From JBCAXA01 sp038534295 (GTDB taxonomy: Bacteria > Pseudomonadota > Gammaproteobacteria > Steroidobacterales > Woeseiaceae): a DNA stretch of 64,000 nt. A program made the position numbers and the translations under genes. The notes beneath the pieces were generated by a model. That model made no database searches and had not been told where the DNA came from. It saw nothing but the letters and a program-made list of their open reading frames with translations. The stretch's first letter is position 1. Each line of letters starts with the position of its first letter. Of this stretch, positions 17,905 to 25,073 are shown piece after piece. Where the stretch lies: NCBI GenBank assembly GCA_038534295.1, contig JBCAXA010000004.1:1-64000 (forward strand). Reading direction: 5' to 3'.

Positions 17905-18019
17905 ATTTTACAAAATGTGCCAGCTGTGGCATCGTGCGCGGCGTCGGTAAGTGGCGACAGTCTGCGGCCATCGTGATCGGTCACAGGACAGTTCCACAGG
18001 TAAGCGACCGACAGGGAGG

Positions 18020-18048
18020 CGACAGGCGGGGGCTTGTCGGGTTTTTTT
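18020..18048 (+). terminator. Rho-independent terminator after the propeller protein gene
   Basis: CGACAGGC and GCTTGTCG pair (one G-T) around a GGGG loop at 18020-18039, followed after GG by seven T residues at 18042-18048. It ends transcription from the pdxH run before the sigma-54 promoter at 18127. Confidence 0.8.
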
Positions 18049-18126
18049 ACATCGGCAAGGGAGATTTGAACCCAGTTTCCGATGAGCGAAGCGTAAACCT
18101 GTGTTTTTCGAGCGGATTATTCGATT

Positions 18127-18141
18127 TGGCACAGGGCTTGC
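18127..18141 (+). promoter_or_regulatory. Sigma-54 promoter
   Basis: TGGCAC (18127-18132), five bases, TTGC (18138-18141): GG and GC separated by exactly 10 bases, a consensus -24/-12 promoter. The -12 position is C18141, so transcription should start near 18151-18155. Upstream, GGTAAG followed by CGACAG occurs twice (17946-17960 and 17999-18014), and an inverted pair TGCCA/TGGCA lies near 17915-17928. These are possible enhancer sites but are unproven. Confidence 0.75.
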
Positions 18142-18152
18142 TCATCTACCGT

Positions 18153-18354
18153 GCCCAAGCGAAACAGGTGGTGCCGTAATCTGAAGCCAACGAAAACGAT
18201 TACGTATTTCGCGAAGCCAGAAGACAATAAAAACAACAACAAACCATTGATAATAATACTAAAAATCTTCGGGACAGGATTCGGCAAGACCGCCTAACAA
18301 TAATAAGAAGAAACGGTTAAACCCCGTTGGCGAAAGCCGCGGGGTTTTGTTTTA
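18153..18354 (+). ncRNA. Candidate sigma-54-dependent small RNA with Hfq/Crc-type A-rich motifs (CrcZ-like)
   Basis: About 200 nt bounded by a consensus sigma-54 promoter and a strong terminator, with no convincing ORF. It carries three A-rich stretches of the AANAAN kind at 18224-18245, 18249-18265 and 18296-18313. These resemble the CA motifs by which CrcZ and CrcY sequester the Hfq-Crc complex in Pseudomonas, RNAs that are themselves made from CbrB/sigma-54 promoters. A 7-bp stem CGTAATC/GATTACG lies at 18175-18204. Similarity is by architecture, not by alignment. It is shorter than CrcZ (about 400 nt), and its neighbours are not cbrAB. A long 5' leader for the metallopeptidase gene is less likely because of the terminator. 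Confidence 0.6.
18319..18353 (+). terminator. Rho-independent terminator of the candidate small RNA
   Basis: AAACCCCG pairs with CGGGGTTT, with an inner GGC-GAAA-GCC hairpin, followed by a TTTTGTTTT tract. It is a very stable GNRA-capped terminator located 109 bp before the next gene. Confidence 0.9.
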
Positions 18355-18461
18355 TCTGGGCGACGGAAATGGTCTTACTACCTGCGACACAGTCGCAAGG
18401 CACCAATCCAGCAATCGGGTTACCGTTCGCGCATAACGACGCCTTCTAGGCCCGGCGAGCC

Positions 18462-19235
18462 GTGTTTCGACTGATCCGCATCACCATTCTTCTGTATGTG
18501 CTGCTGTGTGTGGCGCTCGCCAGCTACGTCACACGGTCGGTCGCCTCGGACTGGTCGCGGACGCTGTGGATCAACGTCTATCCGATCAACGGCGACCAGC
18601 ACCCGGCTACCGCCGAATACATCGCCTCGCTCGATCGTGACAGTTTCGCGGATATCGAGCGATTTTTTGAACGTGAAGCCGAACGCTACGGCTGGGACAC
18701 GCGACAGCCCGTGCGAGTCCACCTCAGCCACGAAGTGGCCGAACGACCGGATTCGCCACCGTTCGACGGTAGCGTCTTAGCACGAATCCGTTGGAGCCTC
18801 GGCATCCGTTGGTGGAGCATGCAGGTCACCGACGACAGCGACACCCCTACCCCGGATGTGCGAGCCTTCTTCGTCCTGTATCAGCCGGATGGCTCACCGG
18901 TGCTCGAAAGCTCGGTTGGCCTGCGCAAAGGCATGATCAGCGTCGTTAATGCCTACGCTGATCGGCGCTATCGCGGCTCCAACAACGTCATCCTCACGCA
19001 CGAAATCCTGCACACCTTGGGCGCAACCGACAAATACGATCCGGCGACGAATTTGCCGTTTCATCCCAACGGGTTCGCCGAGCCCGACCGTGTGCCGTTG
19101 CTGCCGCAACGACGGGCCGAAATTATGGGTGGTCGCGTTCCGATCGAGCCGACCCGCGCTGAGATTCCACGATCGATGAAACAAGTCGTCATCGGACCGG
19201 CCACCGCACTCGAGGTCGGTCTCACCAAACCCTGA
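18462..19235 (+). CDS. Membrane-anchored putative zinc metallopeptidase (HExxH)
   Basis: One N-terminal membrane helix (residues 5-25), then an extracytoplasmic domain with His180-Glu181-Ile-Leu-His184 in NNVILTHEILHTLGATDKYD, the zincin signature. Asp190 or a later acidic residue may be the third ligand. I do not recognise a characterised family; at 257 aa it resembles small uncharacterised predicted peptidases. Start GTG at 18462 puts charged residues just before the helix. A small hairpin (GCGAC-ACA-GTCGC) lies upstream near 18390. Its TGA is 1 bp before the GTG of the DNA glycosylase gene, so the two are coupled. Substrate unknown. Confidence 0.75.
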   Translation: MFRLIRITILLYVLLCVALASYVTRSVASDWSRTLWINVYPINGDQHPATAEYIASLDRDSFADIERFFEREAERYGWDTRQPVRVHLSHEVAERPDSPPFDGSVLARIRWSLGIRWWSMQVTDDSDTPTPDVRAFFVLYQPDGSPVLESSVGLRKGMISVVNAYADRRYRGSNNVILTHEILHTLGATDKYDPATNLPFHPNGFAEPDRVPLLPQRRAEIMGGRVPIEPTRAEIPRSMKQVVIGPATALEVGLTKP

Positions 19236-19236
19236 C

Positions 19237-19773
19237 GTGAGCGAAGACCGCGCGCACGGGTTTGCCCCGCTACTTGGCGCGACACCGCGCGTGCTGCTGC
19301 TCGGCTCGCTTCCGAGCGAAACGTCGATTGCGCGGGGCGAATACTACGGCCACGCGCGCAACGCGTTCTGGCCAATTGTCGCGGCACTGCTCGATTTTGA
19401 CGCTGACGCGCCGTACGCCGAGCGGGTCGCAGCCGTCACGGCCGCTGGGCTTGCCGTCTGGGACGTGCTGGCGGCGGCCCGTCGCCCCGGCAGCCTAGAC
19501 GCCGCTATTGAAACGGCGACCGAGCAAGCGAATGACATTGCGGCGCTGTTCCGGCGTCAGCCAACGCTCGGCTCCGTCTTACTGAACGGCGGCAAAGCGG
19601 AGACCTTGTTTCTGCGCCACGTGGTGCGCAAACAGGGTCTCGACGTCCCGCGACGGCGGCTACCGTCAACGAGCCCAGCGCATGCGGCGATGCGCTTCGC
19701 CGAAAAACTGACGCACTGGCGCGACGCTTTCGCCGCGGCTGGCTTGCTATCGCGCGCGGAAACGCGCGAGTAA
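19237..19773 (+). CDS. DNA-deoxyinosine (hypoxanthine) glycosylase, UDG family 6
   Basis: Predicted to excise deaminated purine (hypoxanthine) from DNA in base excision repair. Family motifs: LLLGSLPSETSIARGEYYGH followed by RNAFWPIVAALL, where Asn is the catalytic residue in family 6, and LPSTSPAHA near the C-terminus, where the typical motif is LPSTSPAN/H. At 178 aa length is normal. GTG start 1 bp after the metallopeptidase stop. Its 3' end overlaps the convergent phosphatase gene by 27 bp. Confidence 0.88.
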   Translation: MSEDRAHGFAPLLGATPRVLLLGSLPSETSIARGEYYGHARNAFWPIVAALLDFDADAPYAERVAAVTAAGLAVWDVLAAARRPGSLDAAIETATEQANDIAALFRRQPTLGSVLLNGGKAETLFLRHVVRKQGLDVPRRRLPSTSPAHAAMRFAEKLTHWRDAFAAAGLLSRAETRE

Positions 19774-20523
19774 ATCGTCGAACAGACTCGGGTTGGCGGC
19801 CAGCAGCGAGCGCGTATTGAGGTCGATCGGCCCGCCGTCGAGATCGGTGACGTGGCCGCCGGCCTCACGAACAATGACCGTCAGCGCGGCAATATCCAGT
19901 ATGTTGAGATCGGCCTCGACGATCGCGTCAATTTTGCCGGCTGCCAGCAAATGGTAGTGATAGAAATCGCCGTAACCGCGGTTTCGCGCGACTTGGCCAA
20001 TGAGTTCACCCAGCGCTTGCCAGCGCGGTGTGCCGGTCATCGATGCGAGATTTCCAGTCGACAGCGCGGCATCGCGCCACGCATCGATCTTGCTGACCGC
20101 GAGGCGCTGGTCGTTGAGATAGGCGCCGCCGCCCGCGCTCGCCCAAGCCAACTCGGCAAACGCTGGCGCACTCGAAACTCCGACGACGAGCTCGCCGTCA
20201 ACCTGCAGTGCGATTTGCGTGGAGAAAAACGGGTACTCGCGTACGAAGCTGCGTGTCCCGTCAATGGGATCGACGAGCCAAAGCGCGGCTTTATCGGCGC
20301 CTTCGGTACCGGTCTCTTCACCGTAAAACCCATAGTCGGGAAAGCGCTCGAGCAGAATTCCACGGATCGTTTGCTCGGCTTCAACGTCTGCAACCGTCAC
20401 GGGTGTTCGGTCTGCTTTGGTGGTGACGGCGACGTTCGCGCGGTAGTACCGCATGATCACGTCTGCCGCCGCGGCCGCGGCTGTGCGCGCCGCGTCCAGT
20501 TGCTCACTCCAGAGGTCGCTCAA
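19747..20523 (-). CDS. Inositol-monophosphatase family phosphatase (histidinol-phosphatase-like)
   Basis: Mg-dependent phosphatase of the IMPase superfamily. Metal-site motifs GEETG and WLVDPIDGTRSFVREYPFFSTQIAL are intact; the C-terminal metal motif is DLNILDIAAL. The FVREYPFF and pattern of the last motif resemble HisN-type histidinol phosphatases more than suhB, but the substrate cannot be settled from sequence reading alone. Length 258 aa is typical. Convergent overlap with the DNA glycosylase gene; divergent from the cobalamin adenosyltransferase gene. Confidence 0.88.
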   Translation of the reverse strand: MSDLWSEQLDAARTAAAAAADVIMRYYRANVAVTTKADRTPVTVADVEAEQTIRGILLERFPDYGFYGEETGTEGADKAALWLVDPIDGTRSFVREYPFFSTQIALQVDGELVVGVSSAPAFAELAWASAGGGAYLNDQRLAVSKIDAWRDAALSTGNLASMTGTPRWQALGELIGQVARNRGYGDFYHYHLLAAGKIDAIVEADLNILDIAALTVIVREAGGHVTDLDGGPIDLNTRSLLAANPSLFDDLLARFRAR

Positions 20524-20620
20524 CGGAATACCCTAGTGGCACTGCATCGCCCGGGAGTGTAGCTCGACAGAACCTGAAAAACGTTAACGCCGCGAAGTTC
20601 GCTCCAGTAAACTTCTGACG

Positions 20621-21181
20621 ATGGGAAATCGTCTTACCAAGATTTATACGCGCACCGGCGACGACGGCACCACCGGACTCGGCGACGGGACGCGCGTTGC
20701 AAAAGACCACCCCCGTGTTGAGGCCTATGGCACGGTTGATGAAGCCAATAGCGCCATCGGCGTGGTTCTGGCGTTCGATAGTCTTTCCGATGAGATTCGC
20801 GCTTGCCTGATCGAGATTCAGCACGATCTTTTCGACCTTGGTGGTGAGCTGTGTATTCCGGGCTACACCAAAATCGACGATGCGTACGCAAGTCGGCTAG
20901 AAGCGGAACTCGATCGCCTGAACGAGCAGCTGCCGGCGCTGAAGGACTTCATTTTGCCGGGCGGCGGACCTGCAGCGGCGGCGTGCCATGTCGCACGCAC
21001 GGTATGCCGCCGCGCCGAACGCCGTGTGCACACGCTCGCCAACAACGAGCCGGTGAACCCCGCTGTGCCGCAGTACTTAAACCGCCTGTCCGATCTGCTG
21101 TTCGTTGTGGCCCGGGTGCTAGCGCGCGCCGAAAACGGCACCGAGGTCATTTGGGCACGGGGACGGTTGGCGGAGCAGTAG
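20621..21181 (+). CDS. Cob(I)alamin adenosyltransferase, PduO type
   Basis: Transfers the adenosyl group of ATP to cob(I)alamin to make adenosylcobalamin. The N-terminal ATP motif KIYTRTGDDGTTGLGDGTRV and the downstream VEAYGTVDEANSAIGV, FILPGGGPAAAACHVARTVCRRAERR motifs are all conserved. Length 186 aa is typical. The membrane protein gene follows after 15 bp. Whether the cell makes or only salvages cobalamin is not visible here. Confidence 0.94.
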   Translation: MGNRLTKIYTRTGDDGTTGLGDGTRVAKDHPRVEAYGTVDEANSAIGVVLAFDSLSDEIRACLIEIQHDLFDLGGELCIPGYTKIDDAYASRLEAELDRLNEQLPALKDFILPGGGPAAAACHVARTVCRRAERRVHTLANNEPVNPAVPQYLNRLSDLLFVVARVLARAENGTEVIWARGRLAEQ

Positions 21182-21196
21182 CCCGAGGCGACTCGT

Positions 21197-21646
21197 ATGA
21201 TGACCGAAACGACACCGAAGACGTCGACCTACGGCATGCTTGCGGTCGTGCTCGGTTTTCTGTCGTTTGCGGCGGTGATTGGCCATTTCTTTGTCGGTCC
21301 GCTGGACCCGCCGCCGCCGCTCGAAACATCGCTTGCCGACAAAGCGGCAAGCATCCGCGATGCCACGGTAGCTGCGCTTAAAGGCGAGGACTACGAGGCG
21401 GAGCCGACCGTACGTGCAAGAACTCTTGACGACTATCTAACGTATTCGTTTATCGGCCTTGGCCTCGTCGCCATTTTACTCGGCGTCATCGGTTTTGTTC
21501 GGCGCGAGCATCTCCGGCCGAGCGTCGCGGGTGTCGCGCTCGGCGGCATGGCGATCGCATTTCAGGTTGCAACGACTCTGTTTTTTGCGCTGCTGATTGC
21601 CTTCCTGATCGCCACCGTTCTCGACCAGCTCGATTTCAGTTTCTAA
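21197..21646 (+). CDS. Small multi-pass membrane protein, function unknown (149 aa)
   Basis: I do not recognise a family. Three hydrophobic segments can be seen: about residues 13-33, 84-104 and 114-140, with a charged, proline-containing loop of about 45 residues between the first two. It follows the cobalamin adenosyltransferase gene by 15 bp and is probably cotranscribed, but no functional link can be claimed. Confidence 0.65.
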   Translation: MMTETTPKTSTYGMLAVVLGFLSFAAVIGHFFVGPLDPPPPLETSLADKAASIRDATVAALKGEDYEAEPTVRARTLDDYLTYSFIGLGLVAILLGVIGFVRREHLRPSVAGVALGGMAIAFQVATTLFFALLIAFLIATVLDQLDFSF

Positions 21647-21735
21647 CGCGCGCAACGTCGCCGCACGCAGCACTTTTCTGCGCAGCCTCGCCTCACGCAC
21701 GAGCATCGCACCTCAATTGGTTTATTGCGAGGTAC

Positions 21736-21787
21736 TTGACTTGTGAAATATTATCTATATATTTGCGGACTCAACTACTTCACAAGT
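21736..21787 (+). promoter_or_regulatory. Promoter and 9-bp inverted repeat upstream of the MarR gene
   Basis: TTGACT (21736-21741), 16-bp spacer, TATATT (21758-21763). A perfect inverted repeat ACTTGTGAA (21739-21747) / TTCACAAGT (21779-21787) has one arm on the -35 box and the other in the 5' leader, 31 bp apart. This suggests autoregulation by the MarR protein or another repressor (inference); the arms could also pair as RNA only if transcription began further upstream. Confidence 0.55.
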
Positions 21788-21797
21788 GTATCGATCC

Positions 21798-22217
21798 ATG
21801 GCTTCGCTCAAAGACGACGAACTCGTTGTCGCACTTACGACCGTCACCGACAAAGCGCAGAAGCAGCTGGCGAGCGCGCTGTCGTATCACGGTCTGGGAT
21901 TTAGTGAATACCTCGTATTGCGCTGCCTTCAGAAGGCGCCGGCGCACAAGATGCGCCGCATCGATCTTGCGCAGCAGCTCAGCATGAGCGCTTCCGGTAT
22001 TACGCGCTTGCTAAACCCGATGGAGAAGACCGGTTTGATCGCGAAGGAGGCGAACCCGCGCGATGCGCGTGTGAGCCTGGTCACGCTAAGCGCATCCGGC
22101 GCTCGTATTTTTGCGGAGTCGTCAGTGTCGTTTGCCGCCGGTGCGACGAGTTTCCTGGAGGGACTCGGCAAACAAGCTCGCAAAGACTTAGCGGGCATCG
22201 TCACGTCGCTGACGTGA
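21798..22217 (+). CDS. MarR family transcriptional regulator
   Basis: Winged-helix DNA-binding protein: the recognition region RRIDLAQQLSMSASGITRLLNPMEKTGLIAKEANPRDARVSLVTLSASG is the classic MarR fold (about residues 50-100), with dimerisation helices at both ends. The ATG at 21798 (139 aa) is preferred over the GTG at 21786, since the latter lies on the inverted repeat and predicted leader; neither has a clear ribosome site. Its regulon is unknown; the inverted repeat at 21739-21787 hints at self-control. Confidence 0.85.
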   Translation: MASLKDDELVVALTTVTDKAQKQLASALSYHGLGFSEYLVLRCLQKAPAHKMRRIDLAQQLSMSASGITRLLNPMEKTGLIAKEANPRDARVSLVTLSASGARIFAESSVSFAAGATSFLEGLGKQARKDLAGIVTSLT

Positions 22218-22229
22218 GATCGGTATCCG

Positions 22230-23138
22230 CTAGACGATTGGTCCAGCGATCGTAATAACGGCGACGACGACGACCCAGACAACCAGCGCGCGAACCAGTA
22301 GACGCTTAGCGGCTTTGGCGTGCTGCACTTCCTCGTTTTGTTCGTTGTCCGGATCTACTGCAAACGTCAACGCGGCGCAGCCGACGTCGATTAGCAAGCG
22401 ATCGTTTTCTTCGCCTAAATCGCCGGGCTCATGCGAGTCCGGTTTGCTAAAGGCGTCCCACGCGCGGTCGAAGCTGCCAGCAAGCGCGTAGCTGAGCGCC
22501 GACAATCGAGCTGGAATCCACGCCATGACCGCGTGGACGCGTTCGGTTGCATCGACGAGCTGTTCGGCTTGCGGCACCGCCGCTTCGTCCTCGCCGGCGA
22601 TGAGATCTTCCCGGCGCACGATGCTGCGTCGTCTTAGCGTGTCCGCCATGCGCATGGCCCAAGCGCCGATCGGCCCGAAGCAAATGAACCAGAAAATCAC
22701 CGAGAAAATTCGGTTGTTGCCCTGCACGAACACCGCATCGACAATCGTGCGGTTCGGCCGCGGGTCGCAATCCAATAGCGCGCGGCCACGCTCAGTCGCC
22801 AAGTCGTCGTCGCCGCGATCGACCGCATCGGCCCAAGCGTCTACTTGCTCGCCAATGTCCTGCGGACCGAGGCACAAGAACAAAACGACCACACTAAACG
22901 CCAAATACGGTAGGCCATGCAGCGCTTCGCTCGACGTAAACCGCACCCACAGCAGCGGCGCAATCAGCAAGGCCAGCAATGTCAGTACCGCCAGCGTCGC
23001 CGGTACGAAGCTGACGTGCCGCGGCCATTCGAGCATGGCACCAATCAATCGATGCAGCCATTTGAGCTCACGGAAGTGAAACAGCTGCGTGGCCAGACGT
23101 TCGGCACCTAGCGCCAAGAAAATTGCGATCAGTTTCAT
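22230..23138 (-). CDS. ampE: AmpE-like regulatory inner-membrane protein
   Basis: Inner-membrane protein of the AmpE family, encoded with ampD as in enterobacteria and pseudomonads and linked to beta-lactamase induction signalling, with unclear molecular role. From the ATG at 23138 it starts MKLIAIFLALGAERLATQLF, the conserved AmpE N-terminus, and shows membrane segments near residues 45-65, 75-95, 145-165 and 275-295. At 302 aa it is close to E. coli AmpE (284). The frame upstream to 23435 overlaps ampD antigenically in another reading and is not used. It lies 25 bp after ampD. Confidence 0.85.
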   Translation of the reverse strand: MKLIAIFLALGAERLATQLFHFRELKWLHRLIGAMLEWPRHVSFVPATLAVLTLLALLIAPLLWVRFTSSEALHGLPYLAFSVVVLFLCLGPQDIGEQVDAWADAVDRGDDDLATERGRALLDCDPRPNRTIVDAVFVQGNNRIFSVIFWFICFGPIGAWAMRMADTLRRRSIVRREDLIAGEDEAAVPQAEQLVDATERVHAVMAWIPARLSALSYALAGSFDRAWDAFSKPDSHEPGDLGEENDRLLIDVGCAALTFAVDPDNEQNEEVQHAKAAKRLLVRALVVWVVVVAVITIAGPIV

Positions 23139-23163
23139 GGAAAAACGGTAGCGGAAACGGCGC

Positions 23164-23760
23164 TCAGGGCCAAGCCGGCGTGCGGACCAGCGCCGGAACG
23201 CGGGACCAGTCAAAGCCGGGACCGGGATCGTGCTTGCGCCCGGGCGCAATGTCCGCGTGCGCAGCGGCCGTGCCGTCCGACAACGAGGGCAGCGCCGTAC
23301 GTAGACACGTGACGAGCGCATCGAGACACCGGTACTGCGCGTTCTCGTACAGACCGTCCTCGGTGCCTTCGAGCTCGATGCCGACGCTGAAATCGTTGCA
23401 GGCCGTGCGCCCTTGAAAATTCGACTCGCCGGCATGCCACGCGCGTTGCGATATCGGCACGAATTGCGTCAGCTCGCCGCGACGGTCGATCAGAAAATGC
23501 GCCGACACACGCAGCGACTCGAGCCGAGCGAAGTACGGGTGCGCGGCAACATCGAGCTCGTTGCAAAACAGCGCTTCAATGAACCCGCCGCCAAACTCGC
23601 CGGGCGGCAGACTGATGCAGTGCACGACGAACAGATCGGGTTCTGTGTCCGGCGGTCTCGTATCCCAATTTGGCGATGCCACCTGGCGGGCCGGCGCAAC
23701 GAGCCCACTCGATACGTCCACGCCAAAGCGAGGCACTGCGGCTGAATTGCGGTCGGTCAT
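23164..23760 (-). CDS. ampD: 1,6-anhydro-N-acetylmuramyl-L-alanine amidase
   Basis: Cytoplasmic zinc amidase that removes the stem peptide from anhydro-muropeptides. Amidase_2 motifs: DLFVVHCISLPPGEFGG (first zinc His), SVGIELEGTE, and AAHADIAPGRKHDPGPGFDW (second His, Asp and catalytic Lys). Start ATG at 23760 gives 198 aa; an upstream ATG at 23793 is possible. With anmK (4275-5399) it completes the anhydroMurNAc recycling branch. Divergent from rsmE. Confidence 0.94.
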   Translation of the reverse strand: MTDRNSAAVPRFGVDVSSGLVAPARQVASPNWDTRPPDTEPDLFVVHCISLPPGEFGGGFIEALFCNELDVAAHPYFARLESLRVSAHFLIDRRGELTQFVPISQRAWHAGESNFQGRTACNDFSVGIELEGTEDGLYENAQYRCLDALVTCLRTALPSLSDGTAAAHADIAPGRKHDPGPGFDWSRVPALVRTPAWP

Positions 23761-23849
23761 TGCGCGCGAGAGCCTAGCACGAATCCCACGCATTGCTTTG
23801 CTGCGCGGGCACGCTGAGAATTCGCGCTAGCCCCTACTACGGCGCCAGC

Positions 23850-24584
23850 ATGCGAATCAGCCGACTCTACGTGGATCAGCCATTGACCGGTGCGCAAACC
23901 ATCGAACTCGGCGTCGATGCGGCGAATTATCTCGGTCGCGCGCTGCGCGCGCGCCGCGGCGACGCCCTTATCCTCTTCGACGGCAGCGGCAGCGAATTCC
24001 ACGCCGTCGTCACCGCGCTCGAGCGCCGCCGCGTCACGCTCGACGTTGGCGAGGCGACCGGCGCGAGCCGCGAGTCGACCCTCCGCATAAGCTTGCTGCA
24101 GGGGCTCGCGCGAGGTGAGCGTATGGACTATGTCGTCCAAAAAGCCACCGAACTCGGCGTCACGAGCATCTTGCCGGTACAAACGGAGTTCGCCCAAGTT
24201 TCGTTGAGTGATGAACGCTCGACGCGCCGCCGCGACCACTGGCGAGGGGTTGCGATCGCCGCCGCACAGCAAAGCGGGAGGACGCGCGTGCCGAGCATTC
24301 ACGACGTGCAGACGTTGGCGAGCGCGCTCGCAGTCAGCAGCACAGAAGACGAGGGATTGCGCTTGGTGGCCGACACCCAATCGCACGGCGCGTGGCCAGT
24401 CTGCGACGCATCCCGCGTAACGATTGCCATTGGTCCGGAGGGCGGCTTTAGCGATACCGAACGCGCCGCACTCGACGCGCATGGATTTGCGGCGATCGGT
24501 CTCGGTCCACGCGTATTGCGCACTGAGACGGCGGCCATTACGGCGTTAACGCTCATTCAGTGCCGGTACGGCGATTTGCCGTAG
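23850..24584 (+). CDS. rsmE: 16S rRNA (uracil-1498-N3) methyltransferase
   Basis: SPOUT-class methyltransferase modifying U1498 of 16S rRNA. Motifs: N-terminal PUA-like domain with HYLG-equivalent ANYLGRALRARRGD, then ERMDYVVQKATELGVTSILPVQTEFA, and the knot IAIGPEGGFSDTERAAL, LGPRVLRTETAA. Start ATG at 23850 gives 244 aa (E. coli 243). Convergent with chpC. Confidence 0.95.
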   Translation: MRISRLYVDQPLTGAQTIELGVDAANYLGRALRARRGDALILFDGSGSEFHAVVTALERRRVTLDVGEATGASRESTLRISLLQGLARGERMDYVVQKATELGVTSILPVQTEFAQVSLSDERSTRRRDHWRGVAIAAAQQSGRTRVPSIHDVQTLASALAVSSTEDEGLRLVADTQSHGAWPVCDASRVTIAIGPEGGFSDTERAALDAHGFAAIGLGPRVLRTETAAITALTLIQCRYGDLP

Positions 24585-24605
24585 ACGCTCGCGCGCAAGC
24601 GGAGC

Positions 24606-25073
24606 TCAGTTCAGCTCAGCATCACGAATTCGCGATTCGATCTGCTCCAGATCGGGAATCAGCGGGTACTCGTTGATCATTCGCACTTTGCAGATCACCG
24701 GCTGGTCGTCGCGCCAGTTCGCGGACGATTCGAGTCGCAGCACTTCGCGATTGACCCTGACGAGCTGCGGAAAGCCCTGGGTTAACAACCCAAAATAGCG
24801 GTGGCGCAGCAACCCGGCGATCGCGTTGAACACGATGATGCGCGTCCTGCCGCTGGTTTCCGGGACGTCCTCGCCAAGCATCGCTTCGAACGACACCAGC
24901 GGTAGTTCCCGACCGCTCCACGGAAAATCGCCGAGCAGCCAATCGGGCCGACTCTCGCCGGGCGTCGGCCGCGTATAACGCACGACCTCGGCGACGCAGG
25001 CACGCGGCACGATCAGTCGCTCGTTGGCGAGCGGTACGAGCAGTGAGTAGAGCTCCTCGATGGCCGCACTCAC
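24606..25073 (-). CDS. chpC: CheW-like protein ChpC of the Pil-Chp system
   Basis: A CheW-fold adaptor of 155 aa, positioned as the last gene of the Pil-Chp operon as in P. aeruginosa, where ChpC links alternative receptors to ChpA. The CheW signatures are weak, but the ordering, length and NxxR-like region fit. It overlaps the end of chpA by 4 nt (GTGA), so translation is coupled. Confidence 0.75.
   Translation of the reverse strand: MSAAIEELYSLLVPLANERLIVPRACVAEVVRYTRPTPGESRPDWLLGDFPWSGRELPLVSFEAMLGEDVPETSGRTRIIVFNAIAGLLRHRYFGLLTQGFPQLVRVNREVLRLESSANWRDDQPVICKVRMINEYPLIPDLEQIESRIRDAELN

Noticed and set aside
18056..18084. tRNA T-arm-like text GGTTCAAATC on the minus strand
   Set aside because: The 5-bp T stem does not pair properly, no acceptor stem, anticodon arm or CCA can be found around it. 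At most a chance match or old remnant.
17905..18461. Riboswitch for the metallopeptidase gene
   Set aside because: No known riboswitch core was recognised, and the sigma-54 promoter plus A-rich motifs and constitutive-looking terminator fit a stand-alone small RNA better.
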